Positions 16,692 to 25,811 of a stretch of 64,000 nt of DNA are shown here, one piece after another (position 1 is the first letter of the stretch; each line of letters begins with the position of its first letter). The translations under genes were made by a program, and so were the position numbers. Source of the DNA: Streptomyces minutiscleroticus (GTDB lineage: Bacteria > Actinomycetota > Actinomycetes > Streptomycetales > Streptomycetaceae); the NCBI RefSeq assembly GCF_014650875.1, contig NZ_BMVU01000016.1, positions 83,959-147,958 of the forward strand. Reading direction: 5' to 3'. Under the pieces are notes generated by a model. It ran no database searches, was not told the origin of the DNA, and saw only the letters and a program-made list of their open reading frames with translations.

Positions 16692-18302
16692 TCAGCGGGC
16701 CCGTGGTGCGGGGGTGACGCGGAACCGCGTGAAGGTGGCCGGACCCGCGCCCCCGCCGTCCTCTCCGGCCCCGCCCGGGCCGTCGCCCGGCGCGCGGGCG
16801 AAGAGGCCGAGCAGGGCGCCGACCCAGCGCCAGGGGGTGGCGGCGAAGACGGGTCCTGACGACGGCCTGCGCCCGTCCCCGACGTCGTAGGAGAAGCGGC
16901 AGCGCGCGCCGGGGCCGGTCTCGATCCACAGCCGGGCCCGTCCGGCGGGCGCCGCCACCGGGGGCGCCGCGTCCCGCTCCGGGGGCGCGGGCGGCGCCCC
17001 GGCCGCGGACTCGGCGAACCGGTGCACCAGCAGCACGGACCCGTCCGCCTCCCGCCGCAGCCCGATCCAGGCGTACGCGTCCCCGAGCACGGCGAGCCCC
17101 GCCCGGGCGCCCGGCGCGGTGCCGCCGAGGCTCAGGTCCACCGTGACCACGGCGGGGACGCCGGGCAGCCGCTGGGTCAGGACGTGCGGCAGCGCGCGCA
17201 GGTCGTCCGCTCCCCCGGTCCGTACGCAGGCCAGCCGCAGGCCGTCGCCCGCGTGCGGGACGGTCCAGCCGTCGCGGGGGTTGGCGGTCCACTGCCACTG
17301 CGGCCCGAACCGGCCGCCGGGGAAGTCGTCGTCGGTGGCGGGCGCGGCCGGCGGCTGCGCCGGCAGGTCCGGCTTGCGGTGCGTGCGGACGGGTTCGCCC
17401 GCGTCCCCGATCACCGGCCAGCCGCCCTCGCCGTCCCCGCCGTCCCCGGCTCCGCTCCAGCGCATCGGCTGCAGGTGCACCACCCGCCCGTACGCACCCC
17501 GCGCCTGGAAGTGCGCGAACCAGTCCTCGCCCGACGGGGTGTCCACCCAGGCGCCCTGGTGCGGGCCGTTGACGTCGGTGCCGCCCTGCTCCAGGACGAT
17601 CCGCTCCTCGTACGGGCCGAAGAACTCCCGCGAGCGGAAGGCGCCCTGCCAGCCGGTCTCCACGCTTCCGGCGGGCGCGAGGATCCAGAACCAGCCGTCG
17701 CGCCGGTACAGCTTCGGGCCCTCCAGCGTGAACCAGCCCGGGATGCGGTCGGCGTCGACGATCACCCTGCCGTCGTCGAGCAGGCCGGTGGCGTCGGGCC
17801 GCATGCGGTGGCCGGTGAGCCGGTTCTTGATCCCGGAGCGGGAGCGGGCCCAGGCGTGCACGAGGTACGCCTCGCCCGTCCCCCCGTCCCACAGCGGGCA
17901 CGGGTCGATGAGCCCCCTGCCCTCCTTGACCAGGTGCGGCGCGGTCCACGGACCCCGTACGTCCGGGGCGCTGACCTGGAAGATCCCGTGGTCGGGGTCG
18001 CCCCAGAAGATCCAGAAGCGGCCACCGTGGTGGCGCAGGGACGGCGCCCACACCCCGCGGTCGTGGCGCGGGACGGCGAACTCCCGCGCCGGTTCGAGGC
18101 GGTCCAGGGCGTGCCCGACGAGGGTCCAGTTCACCAGGTCGCGGGAGTGCAACAGGGGCAGCCCCGGCGCGCGCCCGAAGCTGGAGGCGGTGAGGTAGAA
18201 GTCCTCTCCGACGCGGATCACGTCGGGGTCGGACCAGTCGGCGTCCAGGACCGGGTTGCGGTACGTGCCGTCGCCGAGGTCGGCGGAGAAGGACGCGTTC
18301 AC
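16692..18302 (-). CDS. Glycoside hydrolase family 43
   Basis: This 536-residue protein has an N-terminal five-bladed GH43 propeller (about residues 10-310) and a C-terminal beta-sandwich (about 345-530). The catalytic triad is visible: the general base Asp in DADWSDPDVI, the second Asp in GLIDPCPLWD and the general acid Glu in FTLEGPKLY. Family members remove L-arabinose, D-xylose or D-galactose from plant polymers. There is no signal peptide, so it should act on imported oligosaccharides. Its GTG overlaps the stop of the preceding gene (GTGA). Arabinan or galactan side chains of pectin are likely substrates. Confidence 0.88.
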   Translation of the reverse strand: MNASFSADLGDGTYRNPVLDADWSDPDVIRVGEDFYLTASSFGRAPGLPLLHSRDLVNWTLVGHALDRLEPAREFAVPRHDRGVWAPSLRHHGGRFWIFWGDPDHGIFQVSAPDVRGPWTAPHLVKEGRGLIDPCPLWDGGTGEAYLVHAWARSRSGIKNRLTGHRMRPDATGLLDDGRVIVDADRIPGWFTLEGPKLYRRDGWFWILAPAGSVETGWQGAFRSREFFGPYEERIVLEQGGTDVNGPHQGAWVDTPSGEDWFAHFQARGAYGRVVHLQPMRWSGAGDGGDGEGGWPVIGDAGEPVRTHRKPDLPAQPPAAPATDDDFPGGRFGPQWQWTANPRDGWTVPHAGDGLRLACVRTGGADDLRALPHVLTQRLPGVPAVVTVDLSLGGTAPGARAGLAVLGDAYAWIGLRREADGSVLLVHRFAESAAGAPPAPPERDAAPPVAAPAGRARLWIETGPGARCRFSYDVGDGRRPSSGPVFAATPWRWVGALLGLFARAPGDGPGGAGEDGGGAGPATFTRFRVTPAPRAR

Positions 18303-19138
18303 GGGCTGACCGCCTTCCCGGCCAGGGCCGCCGCCTCGTCCCTGCCGAGGCGGCCGTCGGCGACGACGGTGACGACCCGGCGCACCGCCGTGCCGCCGGC
18401 CGGGATCTCCAGGCGCGCGTCGTGGGCGAGGGAGGAGCCGACGCCCGGGTACTCGGCGGTGCGCACGAACCACGGGTCCCGCCGGGTGCGGTCGGTCGCC
18501 CCGGCGAAGACCAGGGTCCACGCGCCGCCGACCAGGGCGACCCAGTCGGCGCACCGGCCGTGCACCGCCTCCTCCCCCTCGGCGTGCGCGGTGAACACGC
18601 CGGGCGGCGCGGACTCCTTGCGGGCCCGCCAGAAGAAGCCGCCGTACGCGGCGCCCGGGCGGCCGTTCGTCGCGGGGCTGCCGATCGACAGCGGGCCGGA
18701 GGTGGTGTTGGTGAGGGAGAAGGTGAAGTCCAGCGCCCAGGCGGTGTCGGTGAGTCCGACGGCCGCGACCGTGCGCCGCTCGCGCAGCAGCTCGCCGCCC
18801 CCGGCCACCCAGCGCAGCTCCGCCACGAACCCGTCGGGGTCGCACAGCCGGAAGCCGGTGTGCCGCTGGGCCCCGTGGTTGTCCAGCTCGGTGGGGCCCC
18901 GGTCGCGGACGAAGGTGCGCCCGCCCCAGAAGTTGTGCCCCTCGACGTCGGGAACGGCGACACCGACGCCGAGGTGGTGGAGGTGGTCGGCCGGGCTCAG
19001 CTCCGTGACGGCGGTGCCGCCCCGCGTGGTGACCGGGTGCAGATAGGGGCGGGGCGAGAGCCGGGCCGGCAGTTCCGGCCGGGTGACGTAGCGGCCGACC
19101 GGTCGGCCCGCGACGCGCAGGACCGGGGAGTCGTTCAT
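18299..19138 (-). CDS. PmoA-like (DUF6807) family protein
   Basis: This 279-residue protein has the PmoA/DUF6807 pattern, including the His-rich DHLHHLGVGVAVPDVEGHNFWGG (split at about residues 50-72) and a mainly beta fold. The biochemical role of the family is unclear, but it recurs beside Gfo/Idh oxidoreductases in sugar catabolic clusters. It overlaps the oxidoreductase stop by one base (TGATG) and the GH43 start by four, so the three are translated together. Confidence 0.72.
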   Translation of the reverse strand: MNDSPVLRVAGRPVGRYVTRPELPARLSPRPYLHPVTTRGGTAVTELSPADHLHHLGVGVAVPDVEGHNFWGGRTFVRDRGPTELDNHGAQRHTGFRLCDPDGFVAELRWVAGGGELLRERRTVAAVGLTDTAWALDFTFSLTNTTSGPLSIGSPATNGRPGAAYGGFFWRARKESAPPGVFTAHAEGEEAVHGRCADWVALVGGAWTLVFAGATDRTRRDPWFVRTAEYPGVGSSLAHDARLEIPAGGTAVRRVVTVVADGRLGRDEAAALAGKAVSP

Positions 19139-20310
19139 CAGGTGCTCACCTCGTCGGTCAGCGCCCAGGAGGCGCCCAGCTCGGAGTAGAGGGCGAGGGT
19201 GTCGGCGACGGTCCCGACGAGCGCGTCGACGCCGCGCACGACGCGGCGCGGGGCGTTCTCCCCGGGGACGGCGTACCAGGCGCCGTCCGGCAGCGCGACC
19301 GGGTCCGGCGCCCGCCGGACCGCCTCCACGACCCGCATGAAGGCGCCGGTCGACTCGGGCGTCACCAGCAGCCCGGCGCGGCCCGCCAGGTGGTCGACGA
19401 GGTTCTCCAGCAGGTCGGTCCGGCCGAACTCCAGCTCGTACGGGCCGTGTCCGGAGCGCTGCACCAGGACGCGGTCCTGCTTGTACCAGAAGGTGATCCG
19501 GCCGCTGGTGCCGTGCACGAGGACGTACGGCTCGCCGGGCGCCTCGGCGCACAGGGTGGCGGCGACGGCGACGCGCCCGCCGCGCGCGGTGGTGACGCGG
19601 ACGCACGAGGTGTCGTCGGACTCGATCTCGTTGGCGCGCAGCAGCTCGGTCTCGACGCCGGCCACGTCCTCGGCGCGGGTGGAGCCGTCCAGGGCCAGGG
19701 CCGTGGCGACGGCGTGCGCGAGGGGGTTGGTCAGCGCGCCGTCGACGACGTCGGCGCCGTCGAGGCGGCGCCGGCCCGCCCAGGGCGCGCGCCGGTAGTA
19801 CGCCTCGTCACGGGCCCAGGCCCCGGCCGCGCCGACGCCGGTGACCCGCCCGATCGCGCCCTCGGCGAGCAGCTCCCGGATCGCGGGCACGGCGTGCGAG
19901 CCCAGCGACTGGAAGCCGATCTGGCAGGCGACCCCGGCCGCGGCCACGCCGTCGGCCATCCGGCGGAACTCCGCGTACGAGGGCGCGGGCGGCTTCTCCA
20001 GCAGCAGGTGCACGCCCCGCGCGGCGGCGGTGAGCGCCAGGTCGGTGTGGGTCGGGATGGGCGTGCAGACCACGGCGGCGGCCGCGCCCGTCGCGTCGAG
20101 CAGCGCGGCGAAGTCGGCGGACTGCAGGGGGTCGCCGAGCCCGTCCAGCTCCGGCCCGCCGAGCGGCGTCAGCTCGCAGACGCCGGCGAGGCGGACCAGG
20201 CCCGCGTCCTGCAGGCGGCGGATGTTGCGCAGGTGCCACTGCCCGTGCCCGCGGGCGCCCGCGAGGACGACCGGCAGCGGGGCCCGCCCTGCGGCGGTCG
20301 TGTCGCTCAC
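19138..20310 (-). CDS. Gfo/Idh/MocA-family NAD(P)-dependent oxidoreductase
   Basis: This 390-residue protein has an N-terminal Rossmann domain (LPVVLAGARGHGQWHLRNI, then VVCTPIPTHTDLA) and the family motif LLLEKPPAPS (about residue 105). A C-terminal alpha/beta domain follows. It probably oxidises a sugar or sugar lactone; in this cluster an aldose such as L-arabinose is a reasonable guess. The start GTG overlaps the permease stop (GTGA). Confidence 0.85.
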   Translation of the reverse strand: MSDTTAAGRAPLPVVLAGARGHGQWHLRNIRRLQDAGLVRLAGVCELTPLGGPELDGLGDPLQSADFAALLDATGAAAAVVCTPIPTHTDLALTAAARGVHLLLEKPPAPSYAEFRRMADGVAAAGVACQIGFQSLGSHAVPAIRELLAEGAIGRVTGVGAAGAWARDEAYYRRAPWAGRRRLDGADVVDGALTNPLAHAVATALALDGSTRAEDVAGVETELLRANEIESDDTSCVRVTTARGGRVAVAATLCAEAPGEPYVLVHGTSGRITFWYKQDRVLVQRSGHGPYELEFGRTDLLENLVDHLAGRAGLLVTPESTGAFMRVVEAVRRAPDPVALPDGAWYAVPGENAPRRVVRGVDALVGTVADTLALYSELGASWALTDEVST

Positions 20311-21209
20311 CCCTTCACCGCCCCCGCGCTGAAGCCGGTGATGAGCCACTTCTGGATGAAGGCGAACACGATCACCACGGGGACGGCGGCGATGATGCCG
20401 CCCGCGGCCAGCGCGCCCAGGTCGACGCTGTCGGAGCTCATCAGGGTGTTGAGGCCGACGGGGATCGTCTGCCGGTCCTGGTCGCTGAGGAACATCAGGG
20501 CGAACAGGAAGTGGTTCCAGGAGTGCACGAAGGCGAAGGAGCCGACGGCGACCAGGCCGGGCCGCAGCAGCGGCAGGACCACGACGCGGAAGGCGCTGAA
20601 GCGGTTGCAGCCGTCGACCCAGGCCGCCTCCTCCAGCGAGTAGGGGACGTTCCTGATGAAGCCGCTGATCAAGATCATCGACAGCGGCAGCTGGAAGACG
20701 GTCTCGGCGATGACGACGCTGCCCAGCGAGTTGATCATCCGCAGCTCGGCGAAGATCTGGAACAGCGGCACCAGCAGCAGCGCGCCCGGTACGAACTGCG
20801 AGCACAGCAGCGCCAGCATGAAGCCGCGCTTGAGCCGGAAGTCGAAGCGGGCCAGGGCGTAGCCGCCGGCGAGCGCGACGAGCGTGGTCGTCACCAGGGT
20901 GGCGACGCCGACGAGCACGCTGTTCTGGAAGTAGGTGCCGAAGGCCCGCTCGGTCCACACCTTCTCGAAGTGCTCGAAGGTCATGGGCCAGGGCACGAGC
21001 GAGGTCGAGCCCGGCGGCCGCAGCGCGAACAGCAGGATCCAGTAGAAGGGGACGAGGGTGAAGACCAGGTACACCGACAGCGGCAGGTAGATCTGCCAGC
21101 GGGGCGCCTCGTCCCAGGCACGGCGGCGCCCGGCCGGGCGCGGCGGTTCGGGGGCCCGGTGCGCGGGCGCGGGGGCGGGCGCGGTGGCCTCGGGGATCTT
21201 GGTGATCAC
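20307..21209 (-). CDS. ABC sugar transporter permease, MalG-like
   Basis: This 300-residue membrane protein has a short cytoplasmic N-terminus and about six spans (first IYLPLSVYLVFTLVPFYWIL). The EAA loop that contacts the ATPase is EEAAWVDGCNRFSAFRVVVLP (split across residues 205-226). It forms the membrane channel with the permease encoded just upstream; the GTG overlaps that stop (GTGA). No ATPase gene is present, as usual in Streptomyces, where a shared MsiK-like ATPase often serves several sugar systems. Confidence 0.9.
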   Translation of the reverse strand: MITKIPEATAPAPAPAHRAPEPPRPAGRRRAWDEAPRWQIYLPLSVYLVFTLVPFYWILLFALRPPGSTSLVPWPMTFEHFEKVWTERAFGTYFQNSVLVGVATLVTTTLVALAGGYALARFDFRLKRGFMLALLCSQFVPGALLLVPLFQIFAELRMINSLGSVVIAETVFQLPLSMILISGFIRNVPYSLEEAAWVDGCNRFSAFRVVVLPLLRPGLVAVGSFAFVHSWNHFLFALMFLSDQDRQTIPVGLNTLMSSDSVDLGALAAGGIIAAVPVVIVFAFIQKWLITGFSAGAVKG

Positions 21210-22141
21210 TTGTCGCCGCCTCCGAACTTGCTCAGCCGCAGATAGACGACCGAGCAGAACAGCAGAATCACGAACGCCACCGTGGTCAGGGCGGAGGCGT
21301 AGCCGAAGTCGTGCGCGTCGACGCTGGTGTGGGCGATGTACAGCGGCAGCGTCGTGGTCTCGCCCGCGGGCCCGCCGCCGGTGAGGGTGTAGAGGAGGTC
21401 GACGTTGTTGAACTCCCACACCGCGCGCAGCAGCGTGGACAGGATGATGGCGTCCTTCAGGTGCGGCAGCGTGATGTGGAAGAACTGCCGCAGCCGGCTC
21501 GCGCCGTCCACCTCGGCGGCCTCGTACAGGTCCTTGGAGACGGACTGGAGGTCGGCGAGGATGAGGATGGCGAAGAAGGGCACGCCGCGCCACAGGTCCG
21601 CGACGACCGCGGCCGGGAAGACGGTGGCGGTGTCGGACAGCCAGCTGGTGCCGTACTCGCCGACGCCCAGGTCCGCGAGGTAGCGGGTGATGCCCGTCTG
21701 GGAGTTGTAGAGCAGCACCCAGATCGCGGAGGTGAGGACGCCGGAGACGGCCCAGGGCGAGAAGACCAGGGCGCGGCCGAGCGCGCGGCCCACGAACGTC
21801 TGGTTGACGATCAGGGCGAGCGCGAGCCCGAACAGCAGCTGGAGTCCGACCTCGACGAGGACCCACTTGGCGCTGAAGGTGAGCGTGCCCCAGAACCGCG
21901 GGTCCTCCGTGAAGGCGCGCACGAAGTTGTCGAGGCCCGCGAAGCCGTTGCGCCAGGGCTTGGTGGGGTTGTGGTGCCGCAGGCTGTAGTAGAAGACGCT
22001 GATGACCGGGTAGGCGATGAAGCCGAGCATCAGCAGGCCGGCGGGGGCGATCAGCAGATACGGGAGTCTGCGGGGCGTCGCCGAGCCACGGCGCCGCCGG
22101 GGTGGCGCGGGCTGTTTCGCCACGGCTGCGGCTTGGGCCAT
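21206..22141 (-). CDS. ABC sugar transporter permease, MalF-like
   Basis: This 311-residue protein has six predicted membrane spans starting at LLIAPAGLLMLGFIAYPV and the EAA loop YEAAEVDGASRLRQFFHITL (about residue 215). It is the first gene of a run in which permease, permease, oxidoreductase, PmoA-like and GH43 genes all overlap. GGAACGGAG precedes the ATG. An AAGCGCTT site lies 35 bases upstream. Confidence 0.9.
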   Translation of the reverse strand: MAQAAAVAKQPAPPRRRRGSATPRRLPYLLIAPAGLLMLGFIAYPVISVFYYSLRHHNPTKPWRNGFAGLDNFVRAFTEDPRFWGTLTFSAKWVLVEVGLQLLFGLALALIVNQTFVGRALGRALVFSPWAVSGVLTSAIWVLLYNSQTGITRYLADLGVGEYGTSWLSDTATVFPAAVVADLWRGVPFFAILILADLQSVSKDLYEAAEVDGASRLRQFFHITLPHLKDAIILSTLLRAVWEFNNVDLLYTLTGGGPAGETTTLPLYIAHTSVDAHDFGYASALTTVAFVILLFCSVVYLRLSKFGGGDK

Positions 22142-22174
22142 GACTGTTCTCCGTTCCGTACGGGTGCGTGCGGT

Positions 22175-22184
22175 GAAGCGCTTC
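22175..22184. promoter_or_regulatory. LacI-type operator candidate, site B
   Basis: GAAGCGCTTC is a perfect 10-bp palindrome in the 126-base gap between the dehydratase stop and the MalF-like permease start. Its position suggests a separately controlled promoter for the transport operon. Confidence 0.5.
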
Positions 22185-22267
22185 GCGCGTGGTGTCCGGC
22201 GGGTCGGCCGGGGGCGGCCGGCCGGACGGGCAGGCGTGGACCGGGTGCGTCGGGCGGGCGGGCCGGA

Positions 22268-23998
22268 TCAGCCCGCGTAGGGGTCCGGGACCTTGCCGGG
22301 GCGGGCCAGGAAGGCGAAGTCGCAGCCGGTGTCCGCCTGGGTGATCTGTTCGTCGTAGAGGGCGCCGTAGCCCCGCTCGTACCGCTCGGGCGGCGGCGTC
22401 CAGGCCGCCCGGCGGCGCTCCAGCTCCGCGTCGTCCACGTGGAGGTGCAGGGTGCGGGCGGCGACGTCGAGGGTGATGAGGTCGCCGCCGCGCACCAGCG
22501 CCAGCGGGCCGCCGACGTGCGACTCGGGCGCCACGTGCAGCACGCAGGCACCGTAGCTGGTGCCGCTCATCCGGGCGTCGGAGATCCGCACCATGTCCCG
22601 TACGCCCTGCTTGAGCAGGTGGTCGGGGATGGGCAGCATCCCGTACTCCGGCATGCCGGGGCCGCCCCGGGGACCCGAGCCGCGCAGCACCAGCACGCTG
22701 TCGGCGGTGATGTCCAGCGACGGGTCGTCGATGGTCCGCTGCATGGTCCTGTAGTCGTCGAAGACGACCGCGGGTCCGGTGTGCCTGAGCAGGTGCGGCT
22801 CGGCGGCGATGTGCTTGATGACGGCGCCGTCCGGGCAGAGGTTGCCGCGCAGGACGGCGACCCCGCCCTCGCTCGCGACCGGGTTGTCCCGGGGGCGGAT
22901 CACGTCGTCGTCGTGCACGAGGGCGCCCCGGATCTGCTCGCGCAGCGTGTCGTGCGCCACCGTCGGCCGGTCCAGGTGGAGGAGGTCGGCGATCCGGGAC
23001 AGGAACCCGGGGAGCCCGCCCGCGAAGTGGAAGTCCTCCATCAGGTACTTCCGTCCGCCGGGGCGGACGTTCGCCAGCACCGGGACCGTGCGCGCGATGC
23101 GGTCGAAGTCGTCGAGCGTGAGCTTCACTCCGGCCCGGCCCGCCATCGCGATCAGGTGGATCACGGCGTTCGTGGAGCCGCCGAGCCCGAGCACGGTGGT
23201 GACGGCGTCCTCGAAGGCCTCCCGCGTGAGGATCTGCGACAGCCTCCGGTCCCCGCGCACCAGTTCCACGATCCGCAGGCCGCTCGCGGCGGCCATCCGG
23301 TCGTGCCCGGAGTCGACGGCGGGGATGCTGGACGCGCCGGGGACGGTGACGCCGAGCGCCTCGGCGGCGGCCGTCAGCGTGGACGCGGTGCCCATCGTCA
23401 TGCAGTGGCCGGGCGAGCGGGCCAGACCGCTCTCCAGCTCGGCCATCTCGCAGTCGCCGATGAGCCCGGCGCGCTTGTCGTCCCAGTACTTCCACATGTC
23501 GGTGCCCGAGCCGAGGACCTCGCCCCGCCAGTGGCCCGGCAGCATGGGCCCGGCGGGCACGAACACGGCCGGCAGGTCGACGGAGGCGGCGCCCATCAGC
23601 AGCGCGGGCGTGGACTTGTCGCAGCCGCCCATCAGCACGGCCCCGTCCACCGGGTAGGAGCGCAGCAGCTCCTCGGTCTCCATCGCGAGCATGTTGCGGT
23701 AGAGCATCGGGGTCGGCTTCTGGAAGGTCTCGCTCAACGTCGACACCGGGAACTCCAGCGGGAAGCCGCCCGCCTGCCACACGCCCCGCTTGACCGCCTG
23801 CGCCCGGTCGCGCAGGTGGACGTGGCAGGGGTTGATGTCGGACCAGGTGTTGAGGATCGCGATCACCGGCTTGCCGAGGTGCTCCTCGGGCAGGTAGCCG
23901 AGCTGGCGGGTGCGGGCGCGGTGGCTGAAGGAGCGCAGTCCGTCGGTCCCGTACCACTGGTGGCTGCGCAGCCGTCTCGGCTCCTTGCTGTCGCTCAT
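22268..23998 (-). CDS. IlvD/Edd-family sugar-acid dehydratase, L-arabinonate dehydratase type
   Basis: This 576-residue iron-sulfur dehydratase has cluster-binding cysteines visible in GGCDKSTP (about residue 125) and GHCMTMGTAST (about 196), plus GGSTNAVIHLIAMAGR and the C-terminal MVRISDARMSGTSYG. The segments VIAILNTWSD, RKYLMEDFHFAGGLP and TQADTGCDFAFL match the L-arabinonate/D-xylonate dehydratase branch rather than IlvD or Edd. It would convert a sugar acid to its 2-keto-3-deoxy derivative. The ATG overlaps the DHDPS-family stop (ATGA). Galactarate is a second possible substrate, because the window has no other galactarate dehydratase. Confidence 0.85.
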   Translation of the reverse strand: MSDSKEPRRLRSHQWYGTDGLRSFSHRARTRQLGYLPEEHLGKPVIAILNTWSDINPCHVHLRDRAQAVKRGVWQAGGFPLEFPVSTLSETFQKPTPMLYRNMLAMETEELLRSYPVDGAVLMGGCDKSTPALLMGAASVDLPAVFVPAGPMLPGHWRGEVLGSGTDMWKYWDDKRAGLIGDCEMAELESGLARSPGHCMTMGTASTLTAAAEALGVTVPGASSIPAVDSGHDRMAAASGLRIVELVRGDRRLSQILTREAFEDAVTTVLGLGGSTNAVIHLIAMAGRAGVKLTLDDFDRIARTVPVLANVRPGGRKYLMEDFHFAGGLPGFLSRIADLLHLDRPTVAHDTLREQIRGALVHDDDVIRPRDNPVASEGGVAVLRGNLCPDGAVIKHIAAEPHLLRHTGPAVVFDDYRTMQRTIDDPSLDITADSVLVLRGSGPRGGPGMPEYGMLPIPDHLLKQGVRDMVRISDARMSGTSYGACVLHVAPESHVGGPLALVRGGDLITLDVAARTLHLHVDDAELERRRAAWTPPPERYERGYGALYDEQITQADTGCDFAFLARPGKVPDPYAG

Positions 23999-24912
23999 GC
24001 CGGCCACCCCGCGGCGATGGCGGCGATCTCGGCGCGCTCGGCGTCCGGCAGCGGGCTGCTCGGCGGCCGGACGTCGCGGCGGCACAGGCCGAGCGAGGCC
24101 AGCGCCTCCTTCACGACCGTCACGTTGTTGGCGGACCCGTGGGCGGCGCGCAGCTCCTCGAAGCGGCGGATCTGCTCCCACACCTTCATCGCGCCCGTGT
24201 AGTCGCCCGACCGGAGCGCTTCGATCATGTCCAGGGAGACGGCCGGCGCGACGTTGACCAGGCCCGAGGTGAACCCGGTGGCGCCGGCGGAGAAGTACGA
24301 GGGCGCGTACGGCTCGGCGAGGCCGGCGATCCACACGAAGCGCTCCAGGCCCGCGTCCCGGGCGAAGCCCGCGAACCGCGCGGCGTCCGGCACCGCGTAC
24401 TTCACGCCGATGACGTTGGGGCAGGCGTCGGCCAGCTCGGCCAGGCGCGCCCCGGGCAGCCGCGCGTTGCGGACGTAGGGGACGACGCCCAGCTCGGGCA
24501 CGGCCTCGGCGACGGCCCGGTGGTAGGCGACCCAGCCGCCGTCGGAGACGTAGGGGTGGACGGGCTGGTGGACCATCACCATGTCCGCCCCGGCCTCGCG
24601 GGCGTGGCGCGCCGAGGCGACGGCGGTGGGGATGTCGTGGCCGACGCCGGCCAGCACGGCGGCCCGGCCGCCCGCCTCCTCGACGGCCAGCTCGGTGACC
24701 AGCCGCCGCTCGTCGGGGTTCAGGGCGTAGAACTCGCCGGTGTTCCCGTTCGGCGTCAGCACGCGGACGCCGCCGTCGAGCAGCCGGCGCAGCAGGACGC
24801 GCTGGACGTCCGCGTCGACGGTCCCGTCCGCCGCGAAGGGGGTCACGGGGATGGCCACCACGTCGGCGAGGGCCGTCCGCCGGTCCTCGAACGTGGCTGT
24901 GGTCGCGGTCAT
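23995..24912 (-). CDS. DHDPS/NAL-family lyase or dehydratase (2-keto-3-deoxy sugar acid)
   Basis: This 305-residue TIM-barrel protein has VVAIPVTPFAADGTVD at the N-terminus, the LTPNGNTGEFYAL phosphate/carboxylate loop, the Tyr in VVPYVRN and the Schiff-base Lys in NVIGVKYAV (about residue 160). Coupled to an L-arabinonate-type dehydratase, it most likely acts on 2-keto-3-deoxy-L-arabinonate, either dehydrating it to 2-oxoglutarate semialdehyde or splitting it as an aldolase. It overlaps genes on both sides by four bases. Confidence 0.82.
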   Translation of the reverse strand: MTATTATFEDRRTALADVVAIPVTPFAADGTVDADVQRVLLRRLLDGGVRVLTPNGNTGEFYALNPDERRLVTELAVEEAGGRAAVLAGVGHDIPTAVASARHAREAGADMVMVHQPVHPYVSDGGWVAYHRAVAEAVPELGVVPYVRNARLPGARLAELADACPNVIGVKYAVPDAARFAGFARDAGLERFVWIAGLAEPYAPSYFSAGATGFTSGLVNVAPAVSLDMIEALRSGDYTGAMKVWEQIRRFEELRAAHGSANNVTVVKEALASLGLCRRDVRPPSSPLPDAERAEIAAIAAGWPA

Positions 24913-25565
24913 GCCTGCTCACCCTTTCCGGGGGCCCCGGGGAAGGCCCGTCGCACGAACGACGCGATGTGCGCGTGCAGGGCCCCCGCGGCCCCGTCCG
25001 CGTCGCCCTCCTGCGCCAGCCGCAGGATCTCCCGGTGCTCGGCCGCCTCCCGCTCCCAGGAGGGGTCGGCCGCCCAGGCCACCGCCGAGACCAGCGCGGC
25101 CTGGTCGCGGACCTCGTCGAGCATCCGGGCCAGCAGCGGGTTGCCGCAGGGCGCGTACAGGGCGCGGTGGAAGGCGCGGTTGGCCAGCGAGCGCCGCGCC
25201 GTGTCCGCGGCGTCGTCGGCGTCCCGCAGTGCCGTGCGGGCCGCCTCCAGGGACGCGGCGCGCCGCACGGAGCGGCGCAGCGCCTCGGGTTCGAGCAGCA
25301 GCCGCACGTCGTAGACCGCGCGCGCCATGTCCGCGTCGACCATGCGCACCGTGGCGCCCTTGTACTGGCTCATCACGACGAGTCCGGTGCCGGCCAGGGT
25401 CTTGAGTGCCTCCCGCACGGGCGTCTTGGAGACGCCGTACTGGGCGGCCAGCTCGGTCTCGACCAGGGCCTGCCCGGAGGTCAGCTGCCCGGTCAGGATG
25501 CGGTGTTTGATCCCTTCCAGCACGTACTGCGTGCGGGAGGGGATCGGCAGGGGCACAGAGGTCAT
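24909..25565 (-). CDS. GntR-family regulator, FCD subfamily
   Basis: This 218-residue protein has a winged helix-turn-helix (about residues 12-75: GIKHRILTGQL, YGVSKTPVREALKTLAGTGL) and an all-helical FCD ligand domain (about 85-210), with the metal-binding His residues in FHRALY, AAEHREIL and LHAHIASF. FCD regulators sense sugar acids. It is the first gene of the operon with the lyase and dehydratase and probably represses it. The ATG at 25565 has GAGAGG upstream. Confidence 0.9.
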   Translation of the reverse strand: MTSVPLPIPSRTQYVLEGIKHRILTGQLTSGQALVETELAAQYGVSKTPVREALKTLAGTGLVVMSQYKGATVRMVDADMARAVYDVRLLLEPEALRRSVRRAASLEAARTALRDADDAADTARRSLANRAFHRALYAPCGNPLLARMLDEVRDQAALVSAVAWAADPSWEREAAEHREILRLAQEGDADGAAGALHAHIASFVRRAFPGAPGKGEQA

Positions 25566-25630
25566 ACGGGCCTCTCGAAGGGCACGGATGGCACAAAAGG
25601 GGGAGGAATCCCGAACTCGCGTATCGCGTC

Positions 25631-25652
25631 TCATATATGACGTACGAAGTAC
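25631..25652. promoter_or_regulatory. Candidate FCD operator overlapping the transcript start
   Basis: The perfect palindrome TCATATATGA (25631-25640) and the pair GTAC-GAA-GTAC (25642-25652) lie just downstream of the promoter of the FCD regulator operon. AT-rich inverted repeats at the start of transcription fit autorepression. Confidence 0.45.
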
Positions 25653-25661
25653 GACGCGACG

Positions 25662-25690
25662 AAGGTAGGAGCGCGCGAAGGCCCCGTCAA
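25662..25690 (-). promoter_or_regulatory. Promoter of the FCD regulator-lyase-dehydratase operon
   Basis: On the minus strand TTGACG (25690-25685) is followed after 17 bases by TACCTT (25667-25662), a good vegetative-type promoter. Transcription should begin near 25655, leaving a leader of about 90 bases. Confidence 0.65.
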
Positions 25691-25720
25691 CGCTTCTGAC
25701 AAGAAAAGTCCGCATGATTT

Positions 25721-25732
25721 GAAAGCGCTTGC
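25721..25732. promoter_or_regulatory. LacI-type operator candidate, site C
   Basis: GAAAGCGCTTGC contains the AAGCGCTT core and lies about 70 bases upstream of the predicted start of the FCD operon. Part of the motif (AAGCGTTG) recurs over the -35 region. Confidence 0.5.
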
Positions 25733-25811
25733 TATCACCGTGCATCCCATACACGGGCATGCCGAAGGGCCGTCCGCCCACCTCACCAGTGGACGGACGG
25801 CTCCTGCGCGG

